64,000 nucleotides of DNA from Aradus depressus (GCA_963662175.1 OY759217.1:19718562-19782561), one strand, 5' to 3'. Counted from the stretch's first letter, positions 34,784 to 44,971 are shown. Notes: generated by a model from the sequence alone, not told the origin. A program made the numbers and translations.

Positions 34784-35026
34784 TAGTTATTGTGACAAAT
34801 GCCCGGGCTTTAACTACGAAGCTATAAACTCTACTGAGGTAGTTTTGCCAAATCAGGTTTATTCACCTAGATTAGGTATCTTTAACGAGTGATTGATGCA
34901 CAGGCTCGGGATCATCGCTTAATGTCCCATCCAAAAGACGCGTTCGAGGTTTTTTTTATCTCCTAGATAAGGGCTTCAACCCTCGATCTTGAGCTCAATA
35001 TGCTAGCACGCTGCTTCTGAGCTACC
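34784..35026 (-). mobile_element. SINE C copy, internally deleted
   Basis: GGTTAGTTATTGTGAC tail end, TGCCCGGGCTTTAACTACGA, then gaps, ending GAGCTACCGGCT. A second copy lies 20 bases downstream in the same orientation. Confidence 0.8.
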
Positions 35027-35045
35027 GGCTTACTTTTTTTTTTTT

Positions 35046-35341
35046 TCCGACTCATGCCCGGGCTTTAACTACGAGGCCATATTGCCTACTACCAGAGCGC
35101 TCTTTTGTCACTCTGTTGGACATGAACCCGACTCTACTGCGGGAGTCCTAAATTTTGCCTACCCTACATTTTTATTCTCCTAGAATAGGGGTCTTTAACG
35201 AGTACCTGACATCGTACAGGCTCGGGACCATCGCTTAACGTCCAATCCGAAGGACGGCGTGCTTAAGTTTATTTAACCTCCCAGATAAAATAAACTAAGG
35301 GCCTCGGTCGGGTTACGAACCCACGTTCTTGAGCTCAGAAC
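35046..35341 (-). mobile_element. SINE C copy, lacking the A-box end
   Basis: Runs from GACTCATGCCCGGGCTTT to GTTACGAACCCACGTTCTTG (B-box region) and stops at CTCAGAA, so it is 5'-truncated on its own strand. Same orientation as 34784-35026. Confidence 0.85.
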
Positions 35342-35542
35342 TGGCTTATGTTGCTTTGATAGAGGTGCAGATATCTTGTATGTTGCAGTTCAAAAATAGC
35401 AAAAAGATGATTGGGGCATCATTGTGCTCCTCTGTCGGCCAATCCCCTGGCAATTGTTTCTTTACTTTGCTTTCTTGTAATTATACTTAGGAGACCAGAA
35501 CGAATTATTTTTTTTAATTTCAGTTTATTTGCATCTCTAGCT

Positions 35543-35744
35543 TTTTCCGCAATCTAGACGCGAAAATAAAAGTAAATTCATGCTCCCGACCGCACGGGCT
35601 GTGGGACCCACCGGAAGTCTTCCCTATGATCTTAAAAATGCAGCTAGGAAGCTGAGACCGGTCTCTGTTTTTTATGATTCGTCAGTTGATGACAATGAAA
35701 ATGCACTTCCTGTATCAAAAAATCGCATGGGTGTGTGCTTATGA
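35543..35744 (+). CDS. Exon-like ORF, unidentified
   Basis: The frame follows an acceptor-like CATCTCTAG or the stronger T-rich TTAATTTCAG slightly upstream. It gives MLPTARAVGPTGSLPYDLKN, AARKLRPVSVFYDSSVDDNE and NALPVSKNRMGVC, and stops at 35742-35744. Codon use is coding-like and GC-richer than the neighbourhood, which turns into an AT microsatellite right after. Could be a terminal exon. No family recognised. Confidence 0.3.
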
Positions 35745-35779
35745 CCACACGACAGAAGTGAAAACTTCTGATTTTCTAA

Positions 35780-35784
<5 letters not shown>

Positions 35785-35835
<51 letters not shown>
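35785..35835. repeat. (AT)n microsatellite
   Basis: About 24 TA units directly after the exon-like ORF at 35543-35744. Confidence 0.95.
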
Positions 35836-35837
<2 letters not shown>

Positions 35838-36214
35838 AACGATTATTTGCTTACATTTAACTTGTCCCTATTCTCGGGAGCCATTTTATGTAACGGTTGT
35901 TATACTCTAAGTACTTAATTATTAATTACAGTTAAAATAAAAAAATAAGATTATGATTAACAGACCTAATATGGTTTACACTAAATAAGAGAAAAAAGAA
36001 CAACGCTACATTTTAAAAATTAAATATGTTTTATTTGTGTTTGACGGTTCACTTTCGTTCAGAGCGAGGCTAAAGTTTTCACTTCAAAAAAAAAATATGG
36101 ACAAATTAAGAGATAATTATATTTATCATATCAATTAGTTCAATATCGAGTCTCTAAACTTGGGGGACACAATATTCCTGCCTTACGATAGCTAAACGAA
36201 CTATAGGAGAAGTT

Positions 36215-36570
36215 ATGTATTTGGTCAGAAATTCGATGATAAGTTTTCACCGAAATTTCTTATTTTCCATAGTGAAAAATAAAATGCACGTCTATCCGTG
36301 TGTGTCTATCTGTGAACACGATAACTTCCGGTAGAATGAACGTATCGACACGACATTTTGTTCATCCAGAACCACATGAGGACGTCACCTATTGATTTTC
36401 AACCAATGAGGCCAATAGGAAAGGGGATTAAGAGGTTTAACACAAAAGCTCCAATAACACATGAACATGAAATTTATTATTAGGATTCAGAAGCCATTAT
36501 GTTAGTCAAGTATTAATTTTTAGTCCAAGCGGTCCATTGGTTTTGGAGGGAGAGCAAAACTTAATTGATT
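36215..36570 (+). repeat. Repeat family A copy
   Basis: GTTTTCACCGAAATTTCTTA, GATAACTTCCGGTAGAATGA, ATGAGGACGTCACCTATTG and TTTAGTCCAAGCGGTCCATT. One internal unit fewer than at 8020. Confidence 0.7.
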
Positions 36571-38245
36571 CGTTCTGAGGAATTATACGGCCTGGGATTT
36601 TTAGTGGCTATTGATGTGATTATTAGATATTTTTATCTAATTTTCTACATTAAAAAATCCGTTTGTGACGCGACTTCCGTCAGATTTTTCAAATTAAATG
36701 ATTGGTCGAGAGATACCGGATTACCTTTTTTTTATTCAAAAAACATGAACATTTATTTTTGATTTCGTAAGTGAATTTATTATAATTTATTAATAAAATG
36801 AATAATTAATTTAAAATATTTGATTATTATTTATAAAATTTTAATTTACAATTCAAACATTAAAACAATTTTGGTAGGTAACACATAAAATTCAGCTTCA
36901 TTTATCGATTGTAAATGAATAATCGACCTGATTGATTTTTGTATAAAACAATTGATTTTGAAATAACGGAATTAATTGCCCATCACATAAAGGTCAAAGA
37001 ATTCGTGGAAGAAAAAAAGGTATAGAATTTTCTTAAATTATATTTTTAAAATTAAAAAAAATATATTTTTTTTCGGAAAAACATAAATAAAATATATTTT
37101 CATTTTAAAATTTTTTTTAAAAATTGATAAAATTTGTAATATGTTCACGGGATTTCACAACGAAGAACGGATTTTTATTTTTTATAACCTCGCATGATAT
37201 GATATATATATATTTTTTTTAAATAACATAATTATAATTTACGATAAATCATATTGTTTTATGACTATAATTAGTATTTAACTTTTATAATAAATTGGAA
37301 TTTTATTATTTACGTCGCAATGTTTTTAGTCATGGGCATCTATATGTAGCTTTGTCAAGAGTAGGTACGTTCGAAAAGTAGGTTAAAAATTTATATTTAT
37401 ATTGTAGTAAAAACGATCACAAAGTGAAAAATTATGTATTTAAAGAATTTTTAAGCTAAAATACGGTAAATACTGTAGTTTAACCTTGAAAATTTGAATT
37501 AAAATTTATAGATACAAACAAAAAATATGTGAAATATAATGAGCGCGCGTAGCGCGCATCATTGACCTAGTATTCTTAAGAAAAACATTTATAAGTAGAT
37601 ACTCTCGCGGGCCACAGAAGATGGCCACGGGACCTGCAAATAATAATATTTTATTTCAGGGGTATTAATTTACTCTACGAAATTCAATCAGTTTTTTCTG
37701 TTTAATTTATTTTTGAATTTTTTAGCTTTATCAGTAATTTTAATTAACAATAAATAAATAAATCATAAAACCAATAACTTTTCATTTCATTCTCTGGGAG
37801 TAAACTGCAGGAGTAACTCAGCTATCTATAAATTTTAATTATATTATGGAATATTGGAGATATTTTTTCATACTCGTCCTTTTCAAAGCCCGGACTATTT
37901 AATGAAAAATTTAATTAACATTTTTTTTTTTTTTTTTTTCAGGAAGGAAAAAGAGTCTGAAAACGCCGGATGAGATGGAAGTTTGTGAGTTGAGGTGGAA
38001 ATGGGCGGGGGCGGGTGAGTATATAGAAGGGAGAGAGGGCTGTGGATAAAGTTTGGACAGTTGATCCGAGGTTAGTATCGATCTTTGTAGCTACTTCAAC
38101 ATCCCCAAGATCTCATCTCCTGGAGACTCTCATCAACCCTCTTCAAGTACCAACTACCTGCATCATCTTTTTTCAACAGGACTTGAGTAAAGCCCAAAAT
38201 ATATAACACAATCTCCATGTAACGGATGGTATATAAAAATAGTAG
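36571..38245. other. AT-rich intergenic
   Basis: No feature until about 37940, where a more complex stretch (GAGGTGGAAATGGGCGGGGG; CTACTTCAACATCCCCAAG) precedes the Jockey fragment. It has no clear frame. Confidence 0.5.
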
Positions 38246-38850
38246 TTTATTCATTATTATCTTACCTCGGGGTTCTACTTAGACAGCCGACTGACGTGGA
38301 ACCCACACATACGACTTAAACGACAAGAGTTAAATCGACGTTACGGACTACTTGGACCAAAATCAAAACGTTCTACTGCCAACAAACTGACCATTTACAA
38401 GACTATAATACGCCCAATATGGACATACGGCCTCGAACTATGGGACACAGCCAAACAATCCAATATAAACCGCATCCAAGCTTTCCAGTCCAAAGTCCTT
38501 CGTCGAATTGTAAATGCTCCCTTCTACGTCACCAATAAATTACTCCATGAAGACCTAAACATCCCAACCGTCCAAGAACTCGTCCAATCCCGATTCTTAA
38601 ATTTCTACAATAAACTTTCATCCCATCCTAACCCATTTGCACAAGTATATAATGTAATATATATTATATATATGTAATATATATAGTATATATGTAATAT
38701 ATATTACATTATATATATATATATATATGTATGTATAATGTAATATATTATATTATATATATATATATATATATATAATAAGTTATTTTGATGTATCCAA
38801 TTATCATGTTATCGTTTAACGGAAATAAATATTATTATTAAGCATGTCTG
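38246..38850 (+). pseudogene. Jockey-type LINE thumb, open for about 140 codons without a Met, plus 3' end
   Basis: An uninterrupted frame from 38246 reads YLTSGFYLDSRLTWNPHIRL, RRYGLLGPKSKR, NKLTIYKTIIRPIWTYGLEL, then RIQAFQSKVLRRIVNAPFYV and VQELVQSRFLNFYNKLSSHP. This is canonical Jockey thumb sequence and well preserved, so the insertion is relatively young. An AT microsatellite (about 38648-38785) has expanded after the coding part. The 3' end carries GTTTAACGGAAATAAATATT, which also occurs at about 34330-34365. Confidence 0.85.
38648..38785. repeat. (AT)-rich satellite in LINE 3' region
   Basis: TGTAATATATA and ATATAT units, expanded within the Jockey fragment. Confidence 0.85.
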
Positions 38851-39094
38851 AGGATGAAAGGTCTCTTCATAATCCTTCCGATTTCCTGCGATCCTGCTTC
38901 CTGAACATTGTGTTAAAATATTCCAGAGCACGTTCCAGCTCCTCTCCCATTTTCAGATAATAAAGTATAAAGAGCTTAAAATTTCAATTACGCTTAGATT
39001 AAGTGCAAATCCGTGATTTCAGAAATATGGGTTCCCTTCTAATAATTTGTCTACCCATAGGTTTAAAATTTCAGGCGAATGAATAAGAATAGAA

Positions 39095-39330
39095 TTGATC
39101 AGAAATTCGATCTTGACTTTTCACTGGAATTTCATGTTTTTCGATCACCCGATTCCAAAAATGAAAAAAAAAAATGTTGCTGTGTATGTGTCTTGGAACA
39201 GGATAACTCCCGATAAATTGTCACGACATATCGACACGAAATTTAATATCTGTATTCAGAACACCATAAGGAGACACCTATTGATTTTCAGGCAAAGTGA
39301 AGAGGGGGGGGGGGGGGCTTAACACAAAAA
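39095..39330 (+). repeat. Repeat family A copy, truncated at a G-run
   Basis: TTCACTGGAATTTCATG, GGATAACTCCCGATAAATTG and CACCTATTGATTTTCAGGC, then a G-run at about 39304-39317. Confidence 0.7.
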
Positions 39331-39377
39331 GGTAAATAGCTGCAAATATGGTGGGGAAGTACATAAGCTGCTACGAG

Positions 39378-39490
39378 GGTCCCGAGCCTGTATGATGTCA
39401 GATACTCGTTAAAGACCCCTAATTTGTCAAAATATACGACTTCCAAAGTAGAGTCGGGGCTCATCTCCACCAGAGTGACGAAAGCTGATG
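39378..39490 (+). mobile_element. SINE C body fragment
   Basis: GTCCCGAGCCTGTATGATGT, ACTCGTTAAAGACCCCTA and CACCAGAGTGACGAAAG match the middle of SINE C. Neither head nor tail is present. Confidence 0.75.
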
Positions 39491-39811
39491 TCTTTAAGTT
39501 TTTTTAATGTTGTTATTAATCAAAAATAATTGTTTTAGATCGAATTATCACTTGTTGACATTCCATTTATGTTAAATCTGACCACTGGTTTGATAACTGC
39601 ATTGTTTGGAATAGATGGCGCAATAAAATTAGGCTTAAGTTCATTGAAAGTGAACATACAGAAACTGTTGAAATATTAGTATAAGTCAGACAAAAAGTTC
39701 AAAATGCCGACATGAATAACAAGATAGCTAGTCATTGTTTTAAAATTTTACTTCCACGTTAAATAATTTACCGTCGGCCGCATAGAGAGTGCATAAGCTA
39801 AGTAAAGTTAC

Positions 39812-39954
39812 CTACCCAACGTAGGAATCACCCCATTAAAATGTACAAACTGCAACGACCCTCCGTATATTTTATGTGATTGGATGGCTCCGATTACATC
39901 CTCTCTAGAGTTTCTATCCCTTGGTAGGTCTTGTTTATTCCAAATGTGCACCAA
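39812..39954 (-). CDS. Isolated exon of an unidentified gene
   Basis: The acceptor is TTATATTTTTTCAG and the donor is GTAG/GTAACT (alternatively GG/GTAGGT four bases earlier). The peptide reads LVHIWNKQDLPRDRNSREDV, IGAIQSHKIYGGSLQFVHFN and GVIPTLG. The frame is open upstream too. It is the same strand as the exon at 32403-32625, so both may belong to one long-intron gene, but nothing proves it. Unknown family. Confidence 0.4.
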
Positions 39955-40392
39955 CTGAAAAAATATAAGACCTAAGTCAACATTTTCACTGCGTAAATGC
40001 ATTGGGTACCTCGCAGTGTAAGGTTGATGCATATATTAACTCGAATTGTAAAATGTTAAGAAAATTAGACACCTCATTCACAGAAGAGGATTTAAATTAG
40101 ATTACGCCCTTGACCCATTCCGATTTGGCGCCCCCCAGTCCATTCTAAAGACAAATTTTGTTTTATAGTTATATTTATCAATATCGTTAATATATTCTTT
40201 TAAAAATACTACGAAGAAACTGATAATTTTAAATTTTAGATGAAATAATAGCTTTTTTCCGACAAGAACTCATGTTTAATTTAAATAAAATAGAAATATT
40301 ATAGGTTATTTATATAAAAAAAAGCCAGTTTAAAACATTTAATATATTCGATTCAATATTAAAAAAACAAATTTTCTTAAATACTATACTAC

Positions 40393-41418
40393 TAAAAACG
40401 AGCGCGGTGTCGGTGCAGCCTTCTTGGACCCTAATAACGACCATGCTGAGCAATTCAAACTGCAACACATATCTTCCATCTTCACCGCTGAAGGTATAGC
40501 CATATTAGAAGCGCTGAAATATGTTGAACATCTCGCCACCAATGCTGTAATCTACTCTGATAGCCAGAGTGTCCTCAAGTCACTAAAGCACATGGATTCC
40601 AGATGTAACGATCCACTTCTACTGGATATTTCTCACCGACTAACTGAGCTACATCGGCACCAGATACATGTCTTTCTTATTTGGATCAAAGGTCACAGCA
40701 ACATAAAATATAATGAGGCGGTGGACAGGCTGGCCAAGGAGGCCTCAACCTCGGGCCGATCTCTCATGAACCTCCTCAGTCACGAAGATATTGCAGCCCA
40801 TATCAAGAAGTTCAACCTTCGTCACTGGCAGAGGGATTATACTCGTTCTTTGTTAAATAAAGGGGCATTCTATGGAGCAATTCAGCCCCAGATACCCACT
40901 AAACCCTGGTTCACTCACCTCTCCAAACCGCGATCCTACTTCACAACTCTATGCAGACTTAGATTTAACCATACCAGACTTCCTTCCCATCTGTTTAAAA
41001 TCCATCTCCTGGAATCACCAAGTTGTACCTGTGATCCCCAATATACAGCTGATTCCAATCATGTCATCCTCGCTTGCCCTCTCACCAACAGTTTCCGTGA
41101 CCCCCTTTTCGAAATTATTCTTACCAATAATTTACCCTTACCCATTGGTTTGCAACAAATTTTAAGTTATTCTAAAATCCCTCGCATATTTGATGTCTTA
41201 TACAAATTTATTAATAGTAACAATATTTTAATATAGTTTTACATTTTCCTGCCCACTTCTCGGCCCCTCGGTTCCTCCCAGATCCCATATGATACCCTCA
41301 TCACCTCCATAAAGTGCCCCTTCATTTAACAACCTTTTCTTAAAATTGGAGTCATGGCTGATATGCTTCGTTCATGAGGCCATTCAAAATAAAAAAAAAA
41401 ATAAAAAAAAAATAAATA
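40393..41418 (+). mobile_element. LINE 3' part: intact RNase H domain, zinc knuckle and A-rich tail
   Basis: The open frame starts inside RNase H (ERGVGAAFLDP) and runs to a stop at 41236. Visible are TAEGIAILEAL (catalytic Glu), IYSDSQSVLKSL (catalytic Asp), WIKGHSNIKYNEAVDRLAKE (His and last Asp), RSYFTTLCRLRFNHTRLP and the knuckle CTCDPQYTADSNHVILACP. Only the first catalytic Asp is lost by 5' truncation. The 3' UTR ends GTCATGGCTGATATGCTTCG, TTCATGAGGCC and an A-rich tail. This end resembles the 3' end of SINE family D. Best-preserved retroelement coding region in the window. Confidence 0.9.
40424..41236 (+). pseudogene. RNase H plus zinc-knuckle ORF of the LINE
   Basis: 270 codons from the first Met. 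RNase H covers about residues 1-110, with a linker and RQ-rich helix to about 165 and the C-terminal H/C knuckle at about 200-225. No internal stops. It lacks the reverse transcriptase, so it is an orphaned 3' part rather than a gene. Confidence 0.85.
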
Positions 41419-41442
41419 AATACTATTAACACTTTTACACAC

Positions 41443-41727
41443 TTAAAATGTTGAAAAGACTGAATAGAACACAAGACTAAAAGTATCGCAGATTAAAAAC
41501 AAAAACATCACGATAAAACATAACGGTTGAACCCGTCGATGCCTGTCAACCCCCGGGTGGCCTGCAGTTTCGGGGGGACGCCACAACTCTGGTGGATGGT
41601 AATTTGGGGAGGTAAGCAGCTTTGTATCAAGTCGTTGAGGCAGGGTGAGCCACGAGATTTCTTCAATGACCTTAGATGAGCTACAGAATGTCCTTAAGGA
41701 ATGAGTAGAAAGAATCCCACGTTTCAT
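41443..41727 (-). pseudogene. Probable retroelement C-terminal scrap (unassigned)
   Basis: A 94-codon minus-strand frame, TFCSSSKVIEEISWLTLPQR then NYHPPELWRPPETAGHPG. It is GC-richer than its flanks up to about 41640. The Trp/Pro-rich end and a 3' region reading through CATCGACGGGTTCAACCG look like a LINE 3' end, but no diagnostic motif is visible. It could be a host exon. Confidence 0.3.
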
Positions 41728-42014
41728 GACAAGGACTTTGGAGTCTCTTCCCTTTATTTCTTATTCTTGTTTCAGCCATTGTCGCTTTTCAAGGGTAGGT
41801 TCTGCCCCGTGAGGAAAATTCTTTAAAAGTCACAAATTTACCACATGGGACATAGTATTTTTTTTTCACCCTTCTGAGCTATTGTACTAAATGGTCTGAA
41901 ATTCTAATTTTGATGGAACATATTAACAATAGAAGGGGTAATAAATGTTCGCATGATTTAAAAAGACAAAAATGGTGTGCGTCGCGGGAAGCGCGGCAGG
42001 AGTCGAGCGCCTCC

Positions 42015-42281
42015 GTGATGTTTTTGGTTGAAAATAATTTTTGGCTGATGGTAATTTTAAATTGAAATTATAAAATTGTCAATGTAAATTTATTATGGAA
42101 AAGTAATCGAACTGACGAATGCATGCTCTTAAGGAGTATTTAGTATAATATACTGAATACTCCTTAAGAGCATGCATTCGTCAGTTCGATTACTTTTCCA
42201 TAATAAATTTACATTGACAATTTTATAATTTCAATTTAAAATTACCATCAGCCAAAAATTATTTTCAACCAAAAACATCAC
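42015..42281. repeat. 267-bp almost perfect palindrome (about 133-bp arms)
   Basis: Left-arm sequence from GTGATGTTTTTGGTTG through TGGAAAAGTAATCGAACTG to CTTAAGGAGTATT is repeated exactly in inverse orientation. The only differences I see are at the very centre (TAGTATAATATACTG). There is no spacer. Such arms would form a long hairpin RNA if transcribed or a cruciform in DNA. A foldback end or an assembly/template-switch artefact are alternatives. Confidence 0.92.
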
Positions 42282-42510
42282 AAATATTGTAGAATAGTTG
42301 TAACGAAATTTTATTAACATATTATTATAATATTAAAATAGTATAATATACAATTCTGTCGTATAATGTACAATTTGTCATGGAATCATGTACATAGAAT
42401 CATTTCATCAGAAGTATATCTCTTTTGAGAAAGTTTATCGGTATTGTACATTGTCATGTAGTTTATAATAATAATTATGTTTATAACAATAATTATTATT
42501 CATCAAATTA

Positions 42511-42874
42511 ATCTATCGACATCTGAGCTATCAACATTGTTATGTATTGTTATTGGCCTAGACTCGTCACATTCAGTGTCATGCAATTTTTCTACGAATC
42601 TTGTAAAAACAGTGTCTATAGTTGTGCCACGTTTATGTTGATAATCTCTTGTAGTTAACTTCCGACCATTAACCATTCTCAGTTTAGTTGTGTCAAAAAG
42701 AAACTTAATCAATGGCTTAGCTCTCTCTTCTGCAAAATTACAATTGAAATCTGCAGCCAAAAGCAAAGGAAGTCCATGATAATTTGCTTTTAGAAAGGTT
42801 CTGATACTTCTTCTGAGTATACCGCAAGTGAAAAACGAATAAATTTTATAATTGCCTCCACGCTGTTCGGAGGT
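42511..42874 (-). pseudogene. Endonuclease/exonuclease (EEP/APE-like) domain fragment, transposon type
   Basis: The minus-strand frame is open from about 42862 to the stop near 42503-42511. It includes SEQRGGNYKIYSFFTCGILR, LPLLLAADFNCNF (the GDFN motif with Gly to Ala), FLFDTTKLRMVNGRKLTTRD and GTTIDTVFTRF (the T-x-IDxVF motif). Such C-terminal EEP halves with GTTIDxVF occur in CR1-type LINEs and in the endonuclease of Helentron-type Helitrons; I cannot decide which. The N-terminal half of the fold is missing. It lies between two long palindromes (42015-42281 and 42987-43180). Confidence 0.55.
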
Positions 42875-42986
42875 GATTTATAGATAGCTATAACAATTTA
42901 AATTAGGAATATCAATAATTGATATAACAATTATTGTTCTATCATTTTCCAAACTCGTTTTTGATAGTCGGGGAGGGGGGACCTAC

Positions 42987-43180
42987 TATTAAAATGACTT
43001 ACTATGAATAAGCAGGGTTGGGTAGAAGGCAATGTACACTGGATGGAGTCTTACATTACAATGAAATGGTACAATAATTGTACCATTTCACTATTGTACC
43101 ATTTCATTGTAATGTAATACTCCATCCAGTGTACATGCCTTCTACCCAACCCTGCTTATTCATAGTAAGTCATTTTAATA
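42987..43180. repeat. 194-bp near-perfect palindrome
   Basis: TATTAAAATGACTTACTATG, AATAAGCAGGGTTGGGTAGA and TGTACACTGGATGGAGT are mirrored in the right arm with only a few single-base differences. The centre has a nested GAAATGGTACAAT/ATTGTACCATTTC repeat. The second such structure within 1 kb. Confidence 0.9.
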
Positions 43181-43475
43181 TTTACTCTTTACTATGTTCC
43201 ATCTATTTGTCTATTTCCATTATTAATGTTTATGTTTAGTAATGTATTTATAGTTAATTTTAATTTTTATTAGTGTACGTTCATGTTTATGGTTAACATT
43301 GTATCGATATTTAATTTTAATGTTTAATAATGAATTCATAGTAAGTCAGGTTCAATTTTTAACTTGTTATAATGTCTATTTTAACGTTCAGTAATGTTTA
43401 TAAACACACTAATTTTGTTTAATTGTGATTCTAATCTTGATCCCCCCCCCCCCCCCCCTCACCCATGTTTGTAGG

Positions 43476-43545
43476 CTCTGATGATGATATAAAATATATC
43501 GAAACGTTGGCGTTTGAATAGTGTTGCCTGTTTTCTTCCATCTTT
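43476..43545 (+). ncRNA. Hammerhead-ribozyme-like core (Penelope-terminus style), tentative
   Basis: CTGATGA at 43478-43484, a GATAT/ATATC stem with a 5-base loop, GAAAC at 43501-43505, then ACG-TTGG-CGT as a possible short stem III and a UH-type site. These are the conserved parts of type I hammerheads found in Penelope-like retroelements. Weak points: one extra T before stem II and no good adjacent stem I pairing. A similar CTGATGA...GAAAC order is at about 14541-14567. Confidence 0.3.
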
Positions 43546-43689
43546 GACTGACCCTCAATATTCCTACAATTAGAATCTACCGTCGCTAATCAACATCTAC
43601 ATTTTAGACAATGTTAGGATGATATAAGGGTTTTCTTGCTATTACCGATGGCGCTGACGAGTGGCGGGCCGCACAAGCTCCCCCCTAAA

Positions 43690-44136
43690 GAAGTGATAAG
43701 GCCCTTGTTTGGGGAGCCTCAGCTATAGCTTCTCCAGATTCGGGAAAATACCGCGTATAGCACTACTCTATAAATTCGGGCGACAAATTTTTGTACCAGG
43801 CTCTTACTGGAGATGTGGGATTGAAGTATGGAAAACTGGCAAGCCATGAAGATTTATGCGTGATCAATCCTGCCAAACCAAAAGTTGTAAAAAAAATCCA
43901 TGGTTTAAGGGTGGCGTACCTTCCATCATAATCTTCAAATTTGTTATCACCAAACTGCACTACCTCCTCCATCACTTCCCATGTCAATATCTACTCTTGA
44001 TCCGTCTGTTTCTTCTTGAGTCCTGCAATGATAGATTGGAAGTTTGTCAGAGTAGTCATGTGCATGTGGTCTTTCATGGAGTCGGAACAGCTGTATTCAC
44101 CCTCTCGGTCTGCTTCCACTAGTAGCCAAGGTGTTG
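43690..44136 (-). CDS. Exon-like region interrupted by one stop, unidentified
   Basis: The minus strand reads LLVEADREGEYSCSDSMKDH, MHMTTLTNFQSIIAGLKKKQ, a TAG, then TWEVMEEVVQFGDNKFEDYD, GRYATLKPWIFFTTFGLAGL and SPVRAWYKNLSPEFIE. The stretch looks protein-coding on both sides of the stop, perhaps a pseudogene or two exons. The hAT element at 44145 inserted just at its upstream edge. Confidence 0.3.
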
Positions 44137-44144
44137 GGGATAGT

Positions 44145-44971
44145 CAGTGCTGGATTACTAGGCCATGGCCTGGGGCCCCCGTCGATGAAGGGCCCCCGTA
44201 AAAATAGAAAATAGATTTTTTTTTTCAAAAAAAAAAAGTTTATTCCGAAAAATTCAAAATTTGAATCAAATTTATGTTTGATCATTTTTTTATATCTATA
44301 CATTCATCATATCTACCATTGTATTTACGGCAAATAAATTTTTGAATCAATTTATGATTCCAATTGTTTATTCATCTCAAGTTTCTACTTTCAAATTGCG
44401 CGCTCAAGAACACAACCTTTTCTTGTTTCATGATCGATACGCTCAAGAGAGAAATCAACGAAAGAAGCAAAGTTTACTTGGAGATTTATGAGAAATTTTC
44501 TTTTTTGGATGATTTTCAACTAACGGAAAATGATTACCAAGAAAAGATTTCAAATTTGGTTCATTTTTATTCTGACGATTTGGAAGATTTTAATCCCGAA
44601 CTAAAACAGTTTCACACTTATGTTAAATCGAAATTTCCATCAAAACCCCAGTTCACTCTTTCTGAACTTTACGAAATTTTGAATCGAGATAATCTTGCAA
44701 CTGTTTTTCCAAACGTTGAAATTGCTCTTCGCATTTTTTTAACGTTCATGCACAAATTGTTCTGCAGAGCGCTCTTTTTCAAAATTAAAACGAATCAAAA
44801 GCGAGCAAAGAAGCATTATGCATCAAGAACGATTAGACATGTTGAGTTTGATGTTCATTGAATCAGATGTTAAATGCATATAAATGCATAAATAAATATT
44901 TTATTGCAGTTTGTAAAAAAAGGGGGGGCCCAAAAATTTTAAGGGCCTCCTATTCGCTTAATCCGGCACTG
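44145..44971 (+). mobile_element. 827-bp hAT element with perfect 8-bp target-site duplication
   Basis: Ends are CAGTGCTGGATTACTAGG and, reversed, CAGTGCCGGATTAAGCG. Flanks are GGGATAGT on both sides (44137-44144 and 44972-44979), a perfect duplication. Inside the ends GGGCCCCC-type motifs repeat. It carries only the C-terminal part of a transposase (44430-44880). It is an internally deleted, once-mobile copy; the intact duplication argues for fairly recent insertion. Confidence 0.92.
44430..44880 (+). pseudogene. hAT transposase C-terminus, frameshifted
   Basis: The frame from 44430 reads MIDTLKREINERSKVYLEIY, then YEILNRDNLATVFPNVEIAL. After about 44755 the true dimerisation motif NCSAERSFSKLKRIKSEQRS continues one frame over, ending in HQERLDMLSLMFIESDVKC. 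So a single frameshift lies just before the NCSAERSFS motif. The DDE part is missing. Confidence 0.85.

Noticed and set aside
41522..41600. Possible host exon with PPELWRPPETAGHPG
   Set aside because: Kept only as a low-confidence retroelement scrap; no splice sites or family motif.
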